From contig PBTE01000046.1 of assembly GCA_002726515.1 (NCBI GenBank), positions 1 to 34,772 on the forward strand: 34,772 nucleotides of DNA, written 5' to 3'. The position numbers were made by a program, and so were the translations under genes. The notes beneath the pieces were generated by a model. It made no database searches and was not told where the DNA came from. It saw only the letters and a list, made by a program, of their open reading frames with translations. Positions 27,150-34,772 of this stretch are shown piece by piece (position 1 is the stretch's first letter; each line of letters starts with the position of its first letter). The stretch is from Planctomycetaceae bacterium. GTDB lineage: Bacteria > Planctomycetota > Planctomycetia > Pirellulales > Pirellulaceae.

Positions 27150-28997
27150 ATGTTTCTCTTCGGTTCAATGTCCCGGGCAAGAGCCGTCCTCTTTGCAACC
27201 GTACCGGCGAGCGTACTCTTCGTAACACCTCCGGTCGTCTCCGCGCAGTCGGTTCCCTTCACAATCCAGGGGCCGGGAGTCCACCCGGCACAATTTCGCA
27301 TCACCCGTTTTGCCGATGGGCTGACCCTGCCGGTTGGCATGCTCCAATTGGGTGACGGTTCCCTCCTTTACGGTACCACGAAAAACGAAAGCATCGGTTT
27401 TCAAACAGGCACGTTTGAAATCCGTCGCCTGGTCGACGCCGCCGGTGACGGCGTGGCGGACAACGGTATCGGTGACCCCCTGTACTCCGGACCCGCCAAC
27501 GCCGGAGGCGTGACGGAGATTCACCGGGCCGGTGACTTGATCGTCACCCTGAGCAACACCGTAAACAAAGCTTCCGCACCAAGCTCACGGATGACCTTCC
27601 TGCGCCCGGGCGCCCTGCCGGGCGACCCATTGAGTGAAGTCGCTGCGCTGAACATTACCTTTCCCGACAATTCGTGGCACATGTCACACGGCATGACCCT
27701 GCGCACCACCGGCCCGGAACAACACGAGGTTTATTTTAATATCGGCTCCGTGAACAACCGGGCCACCACGGCAGGAGTGGGACGGGCACAGGCCAGTGGT
27801 TCGTTATCCGGCCACTTCGACCGCGACACGATCTATCGCGTGCAGGTTGACGACTTCGCAGGTGGCGTTCCGGTGATCAGCGGGCTGAAAAAAATCGCCT
27901 CGGGTCTGCGCAATGCAGCGGGACTCGCATTCCATCCGACCAACGGCGACTTATGGTTTCAGGACAACGGCGAGGATGGCAGCGGCAACAGTCCACTGGG
28001 AGCCGACGAACTCAATCGTATCGCCGCCGATCAACTGGGAGGTGCGGTCGAAGATTTCGGCTTTGACGAGGATTACATCAGTTACTTCAGTGGAAATCGA
28101 AACACCAGCCGCAACCCGTCACGCGACGGAATTCAACCCGAGGTCGCCTTCACCCGGTGGAACGACGATGGCACACTGCGTGACAACCAGGGGGCCAACC
28201 AAATCGCTTTCAGCCCCGCAGCGTTTCCAGGTCCGCTCGACAACGGAGTCTTCGTCGGGTTCCACGGGCGTTTTGTCGGCGGGGGTACTGCGAATCCCGA
28301 AAACCCGCTACTGTTTCACGATTTCGACAGCGGAGAATTTTTTCACTTCATCGGTGCAGGCCAAAACGGTGTCGGACACCTCGATGGCCTGCTGAGCACC
28401 GACGATTCACTGTTCGTGGCGGAGCTGACTTCCGGTGGTAATTTCTTGTCCAACCCCGCACCCACCAACGGCGCGATCTATCAAATCCAGGCCATCGCTA
28501 AACCGTGTGACTTTGACGGCAACTTCGCCTGCAACACGGACGATCTCGACCGGATGTACTCCGAAAACGGGTACGACCTGGTCAATGGCGTTTCCGTGGC
28601 CAGCGGCGACCCGTTTGACCTCACTGGTGACGACATGGTGGACAACCTGGACGTCACCGCGTGGCTTGTCCAAGCGGCAACTGAAAACGGTTACACCTCG
28701 CCCTACCAGCGGGGCGACACCTACGGCTTGGGCAAGTTGTTTCCTGAAGTTAGAAGTGTCCGTCTGTTTGACTACAACGTGCTGGCCGGCTTTTTTGACC
28801 CCAACGGTGACAACGGACCCTATCTCTGGCACGACGGCAACTTCGACGGGGACCGTGACATCGACTTGAGCGACTACAACTTCCTCGCCGCCAATTTCAA
28901 CCCCACCGGTTATGGACCCAGCCAGGCCGTACCCGAACCGGCGTCGGTGGTCCTTTGCCTGCTGGGCCTGGCAGTGGTGGTCCGCTTCTGTCCTTGA
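27150..28997 (+). CDS. Glucose/sorbosone dehydrogenase-like propeller with dockerin-like repeats and PEP-CTERM tail
   Basis: The protein is 615 residues from ATG 27150, with TTGGAG 7 bases upstream. A signal peptide (ARAVLFATVPASVLFVTPPVVSAQS) is followed by a soluble-quinoprotein-like propeller (about 50-455) with ITRFADGLTLPVGMLQLGDGSLLYG, GLRNAAGLAFHPTNGDLWFQDNG and LNRIAADQLGGAVEDFGF, the last two typical of sorbosone dehydrogenase/L-sorbosone-like proteins. Around 455-600 come dockerin-like calcium loops: DFDGNFACNTDDLDRM, DLTGDDMVDNLDVTAWL and DGNFDGDRDIDLSDYNFLAANF. The end carries VPEPASVV and a hydrophobic helix, a PEP-CTERM signal; the last residues (VRFCP) have only one Arg. The stop lies 13 bases from the convergent deacetylase gene end. 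Quinone-dependent sugar oxidation is possible but unproven. Confidence 0.92.
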   Translation: MFLFGSMSRARAVLFATVPASVLFVTPPVVSAQSVPFTIQGPGVHPAQFRITRFADGLTLPVGMLQLGDGSLLYGTTKNESIGFQTGTFEIRRLVDAAGDGVADNGIGDPLYSGPANAGGVTEIHRAGDLIVTLSNTVNKASAPSSRMTFLRPGALPGDPLSEVAALNITFPDNSWHMSHGMTLRTTGPEQHEVYFNIGSVNNRATTAGVGRAQASGSLSGHFDRDTIYRVQVDDFAGGVPVISGLKKIASGLRNAAGLAFHPTNGDLWFQDNGEDGSGNSPLGADELNRIAADQLGGAVEDFGFDEDYISYFSGNRNTSRNPSRDGIQPEVAFTRWNDDGTLRDNQGANQIAFSPAAFPGPLDNGVFVGFHGRFVGGGTANPENPLLFHDFDSGEFFHFIGAGQNGVGHLDGLLSTDDSLFVAELTSGGNFLSNPAPTNGAIYQIQAIAKPCDFDGNFACNTDDLDRMYSENGYDLVNGVSVASGDPFDLTGDDMVDNLDVTAWLVQAATENGYTSPYQRGDTYGLGKLFPEVRSVRLFDYNVLAGFFDPNGDNGPYLWHDGNFDGDRDIDLSDYNFLAANFNPTGYGPSQAVPEPASVVLCLLGLAVVVRFCP

Positions 28998-29010
28998 CGC
29001 AGGATCTCTT

Positions 29011-30597
29011 TCAGGAAGTGGGCGGGTTTGCCGGTGGTCCGGCCTTCGGATCAGCCGCCCGGGAACGAGCGCCCGATCCAGCCGGTGTTGCAAGAGCTAA
29101 CCCTGCTGCCAGGGCCAACAAGCCCCAGCTGCACGGCTCAGGCACCGTCGAACGATGGCGGCTGACAAACAAAGGCTCGCCCCCCACCAACACGTTCGCT
29201 GCGTTGACTTCCGACCCATAAACCACTCCGGTCTCCAGGCCCAACACATCGACCGTTGTCGAAAAGACTTCACTCAAGTCGACGCTGCTGAAACCCGATT
29301 CTCGCCACAAAACAACCACCTCATCACCTGACTTATCCAACTGGAACGCGTCAATATCAGCTCCCAATTCGAGATCGGCCTCCCACAGATAGTCGCGCAT
29401 GGCGGTGGCCACGGGAGCCAGGTACGGGTACTCGTCCCAGTCGACGCTGAGCGACTCGAAGGAAAACGAGGATTCACCGGGATGATCCGTCTCCCACGCT
29501 TCGTAGGCCTCACCCGTCTGCACCTCGGTCGCATACAGCATGGCCTGACTACCGGTCGGTTCAACACGGTCACGAAAATGCTCTTCCAACCAGCCCAGCA
29601 CGTCCAACAAATCGGTCCGCGAGTCCGAACCGGGCGAAAAATCGTGGGCGTGTCCACCCCACCCCCAGGCCCAGACCTTCTCCGGGGCGCCGCTCCGATC
29701 AGCATGTCGCCAGTTGATGTAGAGTTGCAGGAACTGACGTTTGACGGATTCGGCCGTCATGTCCTGAAGTGTTCCATGATGGATGCTCTCCTTGCCAATC
29801 ACCGGGCCGGAAACTACCTGCACAAAAGGGGCGGACAAGTCCTCTGCCATTGCATTTTCAGTCGCCGGGCGAAAGGGATTCCAGATGTGGTGCCCGTAGT
29901 ATCCGTAATAGTCCTCTTCGGGGCCCGGTTCGCGGACCCGGAACCCGAACTCGTCCATCAACGTGTGATAGTCGGCTTCGGTTTTCGGCAGGTGGGCCCC
30001 TTTAATGTTATTGATCTCCTCCACCGGGCGGGGTGGAGACCCTCCGAAGGCCGTTTCAATCCCCCGGTTAACCCAATCGATGTTGTCCTGCCAACTCCTG
30101 CGCGATTCGCTCAATGTCGGAGTACCGGTGAACGAGGGCCAATCGAAACTTCCGGCCTGATATTCGGCGTGGCTGTGTGATCCGATCTGTCCTCCGCGAT
30201 CGTACAACTGCTCCAGAACGGCGGCACCTTCACCCGATGCGCCTTCGTCCACAAGCATTTCCATGTACCAACCGGCGCTGAGAAAAGAAATCGGAATATC
30301 AAGGCTCTCGGTTTGATCCAACACCCAGACGATGTTGTCGGTTCGCTCCTGGTAAACCGCTTGCCTGCCGGTAAAGGGCAAACCGTTACCGACCGGATCA
30401 ACATGCACATCGAAGGTCAAATAAACAGGAAGCTGGGCCGCCAACCCCTGCGAAGGGGTCCACACAAAACCAATCGGAATTGCCAGGATCAGGAGCACTT
30501 TCGTCATGTCGGAAATACATTTCATGGCAGGAAAAGCAACCACCCCGTTGGCACACAACTGTCGCCCGGGAAAAGTGTAAGGTCTTGACGTGCTCAT
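29011..30597 (-). CDS. Polysaccharide-deacetylase-like protein with PEP-CTERM tail
   Basis: The protein is 528 residues from ATG 30597, which has GAGAGGA about 11 bases upstream; an internal ATG at 30525 better aligns with the signal peptide (MTKVLLILAIPIGFVWTPSQGLAA). After it comes LPVYLTFDVHVDP, matching the NodB TFD motif (D63), and a GSHSHAEY segment with H141 and H143 in place of the classic HxxxH of deacetylases, so metal binding may be altered. Later motifs include WGWGGHAHDFSPGSD, which may provide another His pair. The tail has VPEPCSWGLLALAAGLAL (PEP-CTERM) followed by an extra 20-odd residue extension (ADPKAGPPANPP) that is unusual, as the signal normally ends soon after the Arg cluster. 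Deacetylation of a surface polysaccharide is the likely, unproven, role. Confidence 0.85.
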   Translation of the reverse strand: MSTSRPYTFPGRQLCANGVVAFPAMKCISDMTKVLLILAIPIGFVWTPSQGLAAQLPVYLTFDVHVDPVGNGLPFTGRQAVYQERTDNIVWVLDQTESLDIPISFLSAGWYMEMLVDEGASGEGAAVLEQLYDRGGQIGSHSHAEYQAGSFDWPSFTGTPTLSESRRSWQDNIDWVNRGIETAFGGSPPRPVEEINNIKGAHLPKTEADYHTLMDEFGFRVREPGPEEDYYGYYGHHIWNPFRPATENAMAEDLSAPFVQVVSGPVIGKESIHHGTLQDMTAESVKRQFLQLYINWRHADRSGAPEKVWAWGWGGHAHDFSPGSDSRTDLLDVLGWLEEHFRDRVEPTGSQAMLYATEVQTGEAYEAWETDHPGESSFSFESLSVDWDEYPYLAPVATAMRDYLWEADLELGADIDAFQLDKSGDEVVVLWRESGFSSVDLSEVFSTTVDVLGLETGVVYGSEVNAANVLVGGEPLFVSRHRSTVPEPCSWGLLALAAGLALATPAGSGARSRAADPKAGPPANPPTS

Positions 30598-31412
30598 TGT
30601 CGAATGAATCCTCTCTCGAAGCCGAAACGGGATGAGCCGCTGTTCATCCTGCAGTCCTGCCGGGGTTTTAACAGAAAACAGCCGTGCCAGAACGTCATCG
30701 GGGCCTTCCGCCAGAAGGCCGTGAAAACACCCGATTGGTTATAAGAACACCCCACGCTGCCGGAAGTTTCGCTTGTGAATCGTCAGAACTCATTTTTGTC
30801 CCCTTGTCAATTATGCTTGGTAAGTTGGGAACCGGCCCACGGGTTTCCCAGAATTTTAACCTCCTGGAACGCTTGTACAGAAAATAGCAAGTGGCCTGAC
30901 AAGAGCAAAGACTGCCCATTTTTTCTCCCGGAAGGGTACCAGGTCGACGGGGAGAAAAGCTCACAGCCTCCTGCTCCGGTCGCCCTTCCAAGCGCCCGGT
31001 CACCAGTCCCGCACCCAGGCTGGCATCCGGGCCACCCTTGTGTCATAACGGTGCTTCTTTCATCCGGGCACGCGTATCGTGGTGAGCCGTGCAACTTCGA
31101 AGCGAGCTTGGTCCACCCAATGTTTACAACCCCTGCTCAGAAAGGACGATACGGCTGGAGCCATCGGGTGAATCAACTCGTGAAGGGATGCAACAGGCTT
31201 TGAATGAACTGGCGGTTATCATTCTGGTGGCCGATAGAGTTCCCCGGGGCAGGTGGCCAAACGGACGCCGTGGCCGTTGCACCTGTCCAGTGAGCGGCTC
31301 CACAACTCCCTTAACAATACTTGAAACACAACTCGCAAACAGAACGCCGGCTTCGACCCCGGGTCAACCGTTGTGAGCCATTTTTCAGGCAACGTGATGT
31401 GGAAAGAACCCC
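30598..31412. other. Long intergenic gap
   Basis: This 815-base stretch holds several short frames (plus 30684-30887, 30775-31203; minus 30695-31003) with no family signature. A weak hairpin can form at about 30828-30850 (GGGAACC with GGGTTTCCC, imperfect). No tRNA or transposon ends were recognised. It lies between the divergent deacetylase and dipeptidase starts and may contain promoters for both. Confidence 0.45.
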
Positions 31413-32558
31413 ATGAGCGAAAAAACTTTCATCTTTGACATGCACTTGGACCTGGCGATGAACGCCCTGGTTTACAACCGCGACGTCCGCTGGTCGCTGG
31501 AACGGATCCGACGTTGGGAACACGTCACCTTCCTTGCAGCCGGCAGGAAGGACAAGGTGGACCGCGGGAACAACACGGTCTGCCTGCCGGAAATGCGCAG
31601 CGGCCGTGTAGGCCTGTGTGTCGCGACGCTGGTCGGAAGGTACTCCCCGTACTTTCACAATTTACCCGGCTGGAATTCACCAGAGCAGGCATGGGCTCAC
31701 ACGGAAGGACAACTCGCCTGGTACCGGACCATGGAAGAAGCTGGTGAACTGACTCCCATTCGCAATCGAGTGGAACTCGACCGGCACCTTGAGCTGTGGC
31801 GGAACTCGCCGCCAGGCGACGAGGCGGTTCCTTTTGATGTCGAGTGGGGATCGCCAACCACAAAACTTCCTGTCGGCTACGTTCTCAGCCAGGAAGGAGC
31901 CGATTCCATACTCTCTCCGGGCCATCTCGAACGTCGTTTCGAAAACGGTTTGCGAGCTCTCGGCCTGTCCCACTATGGACCCGGCGTCTACGCGCACGGA
32001 ACCGACGACACTGGCCCGCTCACTCCGGCTGGCAAAGAATTGCTCAAGGAAATGCGGCGGCTGGGCATCATTCTGGACGTCACTCACCTGTGCGACGAAT
32101 CCTTCTGGGATGCCCTGGGCTGTTTCGACGGACCGTTGTGGGCCAGTCATCAGAACTGCCGGGCGCTGGCCCCCTGGAACCGGCAATTCGCGGACGATCA
32201 GATCAGGGCGGTGATCGAGCGAGGTGGGGTCCTGGGAATGGCGTTTGACGCCCTCATGATGATCCCCGGCTGGAAACATTTGCGCAGCCGGCCGGAAGAG
32301 TTTCAGCTCCGCATCGAGCGGATCTGTGATCACATCGACCACATCTGCCAACTCGCAGGGAACGCGAAACACGTAGCCATCGGCACGGATTTAGACGGCG
32401 GCTACGGCACCGAGCAAACGCCCATGGATCTGAATTCGATCGCGGACCTTCAAATTCTTCCGAAACTGCTCCGCGACCGGGGATTTTCACAGGATGACAT
32501 CGATGGAATTATGTGGCGGAATACTGTGGAATTTCTGCAACGGGTCTGGGAAGAGTAA
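31413..32558 (+). CDS. Membrane dipeptidase (renal dipeptidase family, M19)
   Basis: The protein is 381 residues from ATG 31413, with GGAAAG 8 bases upstream. It shows the amidohydrolase-type zinc site of M19: FDMHLDLAMN (H11, D13), VLSQEGADSI (E161, the likely bridging glutamate), LDVTHLCDES (H225), WASHQNCRAL (H246) and VAIGTDLDGGYG (D326). The length is near that of the family. Such enzymes cleave dipeptides, including some containing D-amino acids; substrate here is unknown. There is no signal peptide, so a cytoplasmic site is likely. It starts a run of same-strand hydrolase genes (gap 261 bases to the phosphotriesterase homologue), so a shared pathway is plausible but co-transcription is uncertain. 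Codon use is similar to its neighbours. Confidence 0.95.
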   Translation: MSEKTFIFDMHLDLAMNALVYNRDVRWSLERIRRWEHVTFLAAGRKDKVDRGNNTVCLPEMRSGRVGLCVATLVGRYSPYFHNLPGWNSPEQAWAHTEGQLAWYRTMEEAGELTPIRNRVELDRHLELWRNSPPGDEAVPFDVEWGSPTTKLPVGYVLSQEGADSILSPGHLERRFENGLRALGLSHYGPGVYAHGTDDTGPLTPAGKELLKEMRRLGIILDVTHLCDESFWDALGCFDGPLWASHQNCRALAPWNRQFADDQIRAVIERGGVLGMAFDALMMIPGWKHLRSRPEEFQLRIERICDHIDHICQLAGNAKHVAIGTDLDGGYGTEQTPMDLNSIADLQILPKLLRDRGFSQDDIDGIMWRNTVEFLQRVWEE

Positions 32559-32805
32559 CCCGTACCGGGTTCGTTCATGCAGCGTCGCAGGAAGTTCAGC
32601 CGCCCGCCTTCGACAGATTACCGACGCCCCCGTCTGCTGGATTTTCACTTTTTTTGAAATTTTCGTGTCCCGGGCGGCCCGAAAGAATGTTAACGGGCAC
32701 CATGTTTGAGACGAGTCACCAAATCATGTAGGCTACCACGGTCACCGTGCCCGGGTACGGCGGCTTCTCAATTCCACACACACCATCCCTGATCACGGCC
32801 GCGTC

Positions 32806-32816
32806 CGTGTAACACG
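32806..32816. repeat. Small palindrome CGTGTAACACG just before a start codon
   Basis: CGTGT and ACACG flank a single A, ending three bases before the phosphotriesterase-homologue ATG. No Shine-Dalgarno sequence is seen there, so the palindrome could be an operator or simply chance. Confidence 0.3.
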
Positions 32817-32819
32817 TCC

Positions 32820-33767
32820 ATGACCACTCCCACACCCAGTCACGAGGTCATCACAGTGCTCGGGCCGATCGCCCCCGAGCAGATGGGAATCACGCAAACC
32901 CACGAGCACCTGTTCATCGACGCAATGGACCACTATTCCAGCTATGAGTTCGTCATCGATGACGAGGACGTGGTCGCCCGGGAGTTAACGGAGTTCACCA
33001 ACCGCGGAGGAAAAACAATCTGTGACGTGACCACCGACGAGATCGGCCGCAACCCGGAAGGCCTGGTACGGATGTCACGCCGCACGGGAATTAACGTGGT
33101 GATGGGCTGTGGCTTCTACCGTGATTTCGCCTATCCCAAGATCGTGCAGGAGTTGACGAGTCGGGAACTGGCCGACTTGCTGGTTCGCGAAATCGAAGTC
33201 GGAGTGCGCGACACGGGTGTGCGGTCAGGTTTCATCGGGGAGATCGGCACCGGTCGTCACTACGTGAAGCCTGCCGAAGAACGTGTGTTTCGCGCCGCCG
33301 CCCTGGCCCAGCAGCAAACGGGCGTTGTGGTTACGACCCACACGACACGTTGGGGCACGCTGGCTCTGGAACAAATCGCGATGCTCTGCGAATTCGGGGT
33401 CGAACCCTCACGGATCATCATCGGACACCTGGGCGATCGCATCGGAGTGAAACATTTATTACCGATCGCTGAACAGGGTGTTTACATCGAAGTAGATAAT
33501 ATTGGATATCTCGATTACCAGCCCGAATGGGTACGGGCCGACAATGTGGCAGCACTCGTCAAAGAAGGTTTCGGGGACCGCGTGTTGCTCTCGGAAGACA
33601 TTTGCTCTCTGAACCACCTCAAGTACGGGGGCGGCAAGGGTTACGGTTACCTGCTGGAGACGTTTGTGCCGCTGCTCCGTCAGCGCGACGTCAGTGACGA
33701 GGCAATCGACCGTATGCTGATCACCAATCCGGCCCGAGCTTTCTCCCGCAGGCGGCCCGATGCCTGA
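32820..33767 (+). CDS. Phosphotriesterase-family amidohydrolase, Php-like (Glu metal bridge)
   Basis: The protein is 315 residues from ATG 32820. The binuclear metal site is visible: THEHL (H28, H30), GFIGEIGTG (E141), TTHTTR (H174), IIGHLGD (H203) and LSEDIC (D260). In classical phosphotriesterases the bridging ligand is a carboxylated lysine; here glutamate occupies that place, as in E. coli Php (YhfV)-type proteins. Overall alignment by eye (MGITQTHEHLFID, RTGINVVMGCGFYRD, GYGYLLETFVPLLRQ) also fits Php-type better than organophosphate hydrolases or lactonases. The reaction is unknown; hydrolysis of an ester, amide or lactone is probable. Its stop overlaps the start of the next small ORF (ATGCCTGA), and the amidohydrolase gene follows, so these three probably form one transcript. 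Confidence 0.93.
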   Translation: MTTPTPSHEVITVLGPIAPEQMGITQTHEHLFIDAMDHYSSYEFVIDDEDVVARELTEFTNRGGKTICDVTTDEIGRNPEGLVRMSRRTGINVVMGCGFYRDFAYPKIVQELTSRELADLLVREIEVGVRDTGVRSGFIGEIGTGRHYVKPAEERVFRAAALAQQQTGVVVTTHTTRWGTLALEQIAMLCEFGVEPSRIIIGHLGDRIGVKHLLPIAEQGVYIEVDNIGYLDYQPEWVRADNVAALVKEGFGDRVLLSEDICSLNHLKYGGGKGYGYLLETFVPLLRQRDVSDEAIDRMLITNPARAFSRRRPDA

Positions 33768-33966
33768 GCGGGTCTACAAGCAATTCGGTGCTGGGGAAGT
33801 CGTCGGCGGTGTGGAATTTGCGACCCGGGTCGCTGGAAGCTGTCCGCACTCCGACGTGCTGCTGGTCTTGGCCGGAGACGAAAAATCACCCGAGGTATTC
33901 TCTATCCCAGGTGCCTCCGTTCCGACGGGCCCGGCTACATTGTTACCGCTATCTGAAAAATCATGA
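33760..33966 (+). CDS. Small ORF of unknown function inside a hydrolase operon
   Basis: The frame encodes 68 residues. Its ATG overlaps the stop codon of the phosphotriesterase-homologue gene by 8 bases (33760-33767) and its stop lies 22 bases before the next gene, a spacing expected in an operon. There is no clear Shine-Dalgarno sequence, so translation would rely on coupling. Codon use (many G/C third positions) resembles the flanking genes. The sequence contains a hydrophobic segment (SDVLLVLAGD) and no recognised domain, signal peptide or membrane helix. It might instead be untranslated spacer; evidence rests on position and codon style only. Confidence 0.45.
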   Translation: MPERVYKQFGAGEVVGGVEFATRVAGSCPHSDVLLVLAGDEKSPEVFSIPGASVPTGPATLLPLSEKS

Positions 33967-33988
33967 ACAACACCCGGAGAGAATCACC

Positions 33989-34772
33989 ATGAACAACTAT
34001 CTCATTCGCGGTGGTCAGTTGTACGACGGTTCGGGAGACACTCCGTCGGCGCTGGACCTGCGCATCCATGATTCCCACATCCAGGAGGTGGGGCCGGGAC
34101 TCCAGCCCGACGGTGGACAAATCATCGATGCGACCGATCTCATTGTGGCGCCCGGACTGATCGACTTACACAGCCACGTCTTCAGTGAGATGGGTGTCTT
34201 TTCAGTCGATTTTGCCGCTGCGGGGCTCAAGACAGGAGTCACCACGCTGCTCGATACCGGATCGGCCGGCTCGCTGTCCTATCCGGTGTTCCATCGCTTC
34301 ATCATTTCCCAATCGCGCGAAGATATCTTCGCGCTGCTGAACATCTCGCAAATCGGGGTGTGCGGGCATCCGGACATCGATCCGTTCCTGGGAGATCTGC
34401 ACGAGATTCGCTACCTTCACGTTCCTTCCGCAGTTGAGTGCATCCGCAAGTTCCCCGGGCGTATTCTGGGAACCAAGGCCCGACTCACGTCGAACCTGGC
34501 CGAAGAACGTCTGGAGAACGAACTGGCAGCCCTGCACGGGGCAATCCAGGTAGCAAGTCAAACGGGACTGTTCTGCATGATCCATCACGTGAAGTCAAAG
34601 GTGCCACTTGCCGATGTGCTGGGCGCGATGCGGCCCGGCGACATCTACACCCACCTGTTCCATCCTCACTACGACCACGGTTTCGCTGACGAGGGCGGTG
34701 CTCCTCAGGACGTGATGCGCCGGGCCCGCGACCGGGGCATCCTTTTCGATGTGGGCCACGGAGTGGGTGCCT
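33989..34772 (+). CDS. Dihydroorotase-like amidohydrolase (EF_0837/AHA_3915-type), 3' end cut by window edge
   Basis: The frame is open from ATG 33989 to the right edge (261 codons). GGAGAG lies about 7 bases upstream. The sequence starts with YLIRGGQLYDGSGDTPSALDL, then APGLIDLHSHVF (the HxH metal pair), TTLLDTGSAGS, ILGTKARL with the lysine expected to be carboxylated, FCMIHHVKSK and IYTHLFHPHYDHGF with further His ligands. This matches the amidohydrolase/deacetylase-type metallohydrolase family related to dihydroorotase and D-aminoacylase. It probably hydrolyses an N-acyl or cyclic amide bond. It follows the Php-like gene and the small ORF in the same direction, suggesting a shared catabolic route. 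The end of the protein is outside the window. Confidence 0.92.
   Translation, partial: MNNYLIRGGQLYDGSGDTPSALDLRIHDSHIQEVGPGLQPDGGQIIDATDLIVAPGLIDLHSHVFSEMGVFSVDFAAAGLKTGVTTLLDTGSAGSLSYPVFHRFIISQSREDIFALLNISQIGVCGHPDIDPFLGDLHEIRYLHVPSAVECIRKFPGRILGTKARLTSNLAEERLENELAALHGAIQVASQTGLFCMIHHVKSKVPLADVLGAMRPGDIYTHLFHPHYDHGFADEGGAPQDVMRRARDRGILFDVGHGVGA

Noticed and set aside
26740..27228. Upstream extension of the HEAT-repeat frame by 163 residues
   Set aside because: The extra part has no repeats, overlaps the divergent gene, and a strong GGAGG before ATG 26739 plus a signal peptide support the shorter start.
30684..31203. Possible small genes or transposon remnants in the 815-base gap
   Set aside because: No transposase motif, terminal inverted repeats or target duplication was found.

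Overview
The window looks like a chromosomal segment of a Planctomycetota bacterium (Pirellulales/Planctomycetales-like; lineage inferred from gene content only). The indicators are a DUF1549/DUF1553 cytochrome-type protein, a DUF1501 Tat-exported protein, three PEP-CTERM proteins, a dockerin-like glucose/sorbosone dehydrogenase-type propeller, a HEAT-repeat secreted protein and a decayed DUF1559 prepilin-like gene. DNA is moderately GC-rich, genes are loosely packed, strands alternate often and several 300-800 base gaps occur. Start codons ATG, GTG and TTG are all used; many, but not all, starts have a Shine-Dalgarno sequence. I see no tRNA, rRNA, CRISPR array, insertion sequence or phage gene.

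Layout. 1-4077 (minus): a Tat-exported SIS-fold sugar-isomerase-domain protein, followed downstream by a DUF1549/DUF1553 protein that runs off the left edge. 4827-5807 (plus): a cysteine-free FGE-sulfatase-fold protein with a PEP-CTERM anchor. 6345-8837 (minus) and 9220-10422 (plus): two divergent secreted proteins of unknown function. 10789-12171 (plus) MFS transporter, convergent with a cation:proton antiporter carrying CBS domains (12188-14110, minus), with a NYN/LabA-like protein upstream (14273-14746, minus). 15313-17119 (plus): a cold-shock-domain protein and a DEAD-box RNA helicase, a plausible cold/RNA-remodelling pair, closed by a hairpin-plus-T-run terminator. 17371-19421 (minus): an hflK-hflC pair with an ATGA overlap. 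20048-25219 (plus): an arylsulfotransferase-like lipoprotein, a DUF1559 pseudogene, a GH10-like TIM-barrel protein and a DUF1501 protein. 25273-26739 (minus): a HEAT-repeat protein. 27150-30597: convergent sorbosone-dehydrogenase-like and polysaccharide-deacetylase-like genes, both with PEP-CTERM tails. 31413-34772 (plus): a metal-dependent hydrolase cluster made of a membrane dipeptidase, a Php-type phosphotriesterase homologue, a small unknown ORF and a dihydroorotase-like amidohydrolase cut by the right edge.

Functionally the region mixes envelope/secreted proteins (PEP-CTERM, Tat and lipoprotein exports), membrane quality control (HflKC), ion homeostasis, RNA remodelling and a catabolic amide/ester hydrolase cluster. 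The best candidates for something undescribed are the dipeptidase-Php-small ORF-amidohydrolase cluster, the Tat-exported SIS protein and the pair of unknown secreted proteins at 6345-10422. None is a recognisable new defence or mobile system, and I do not claim one.
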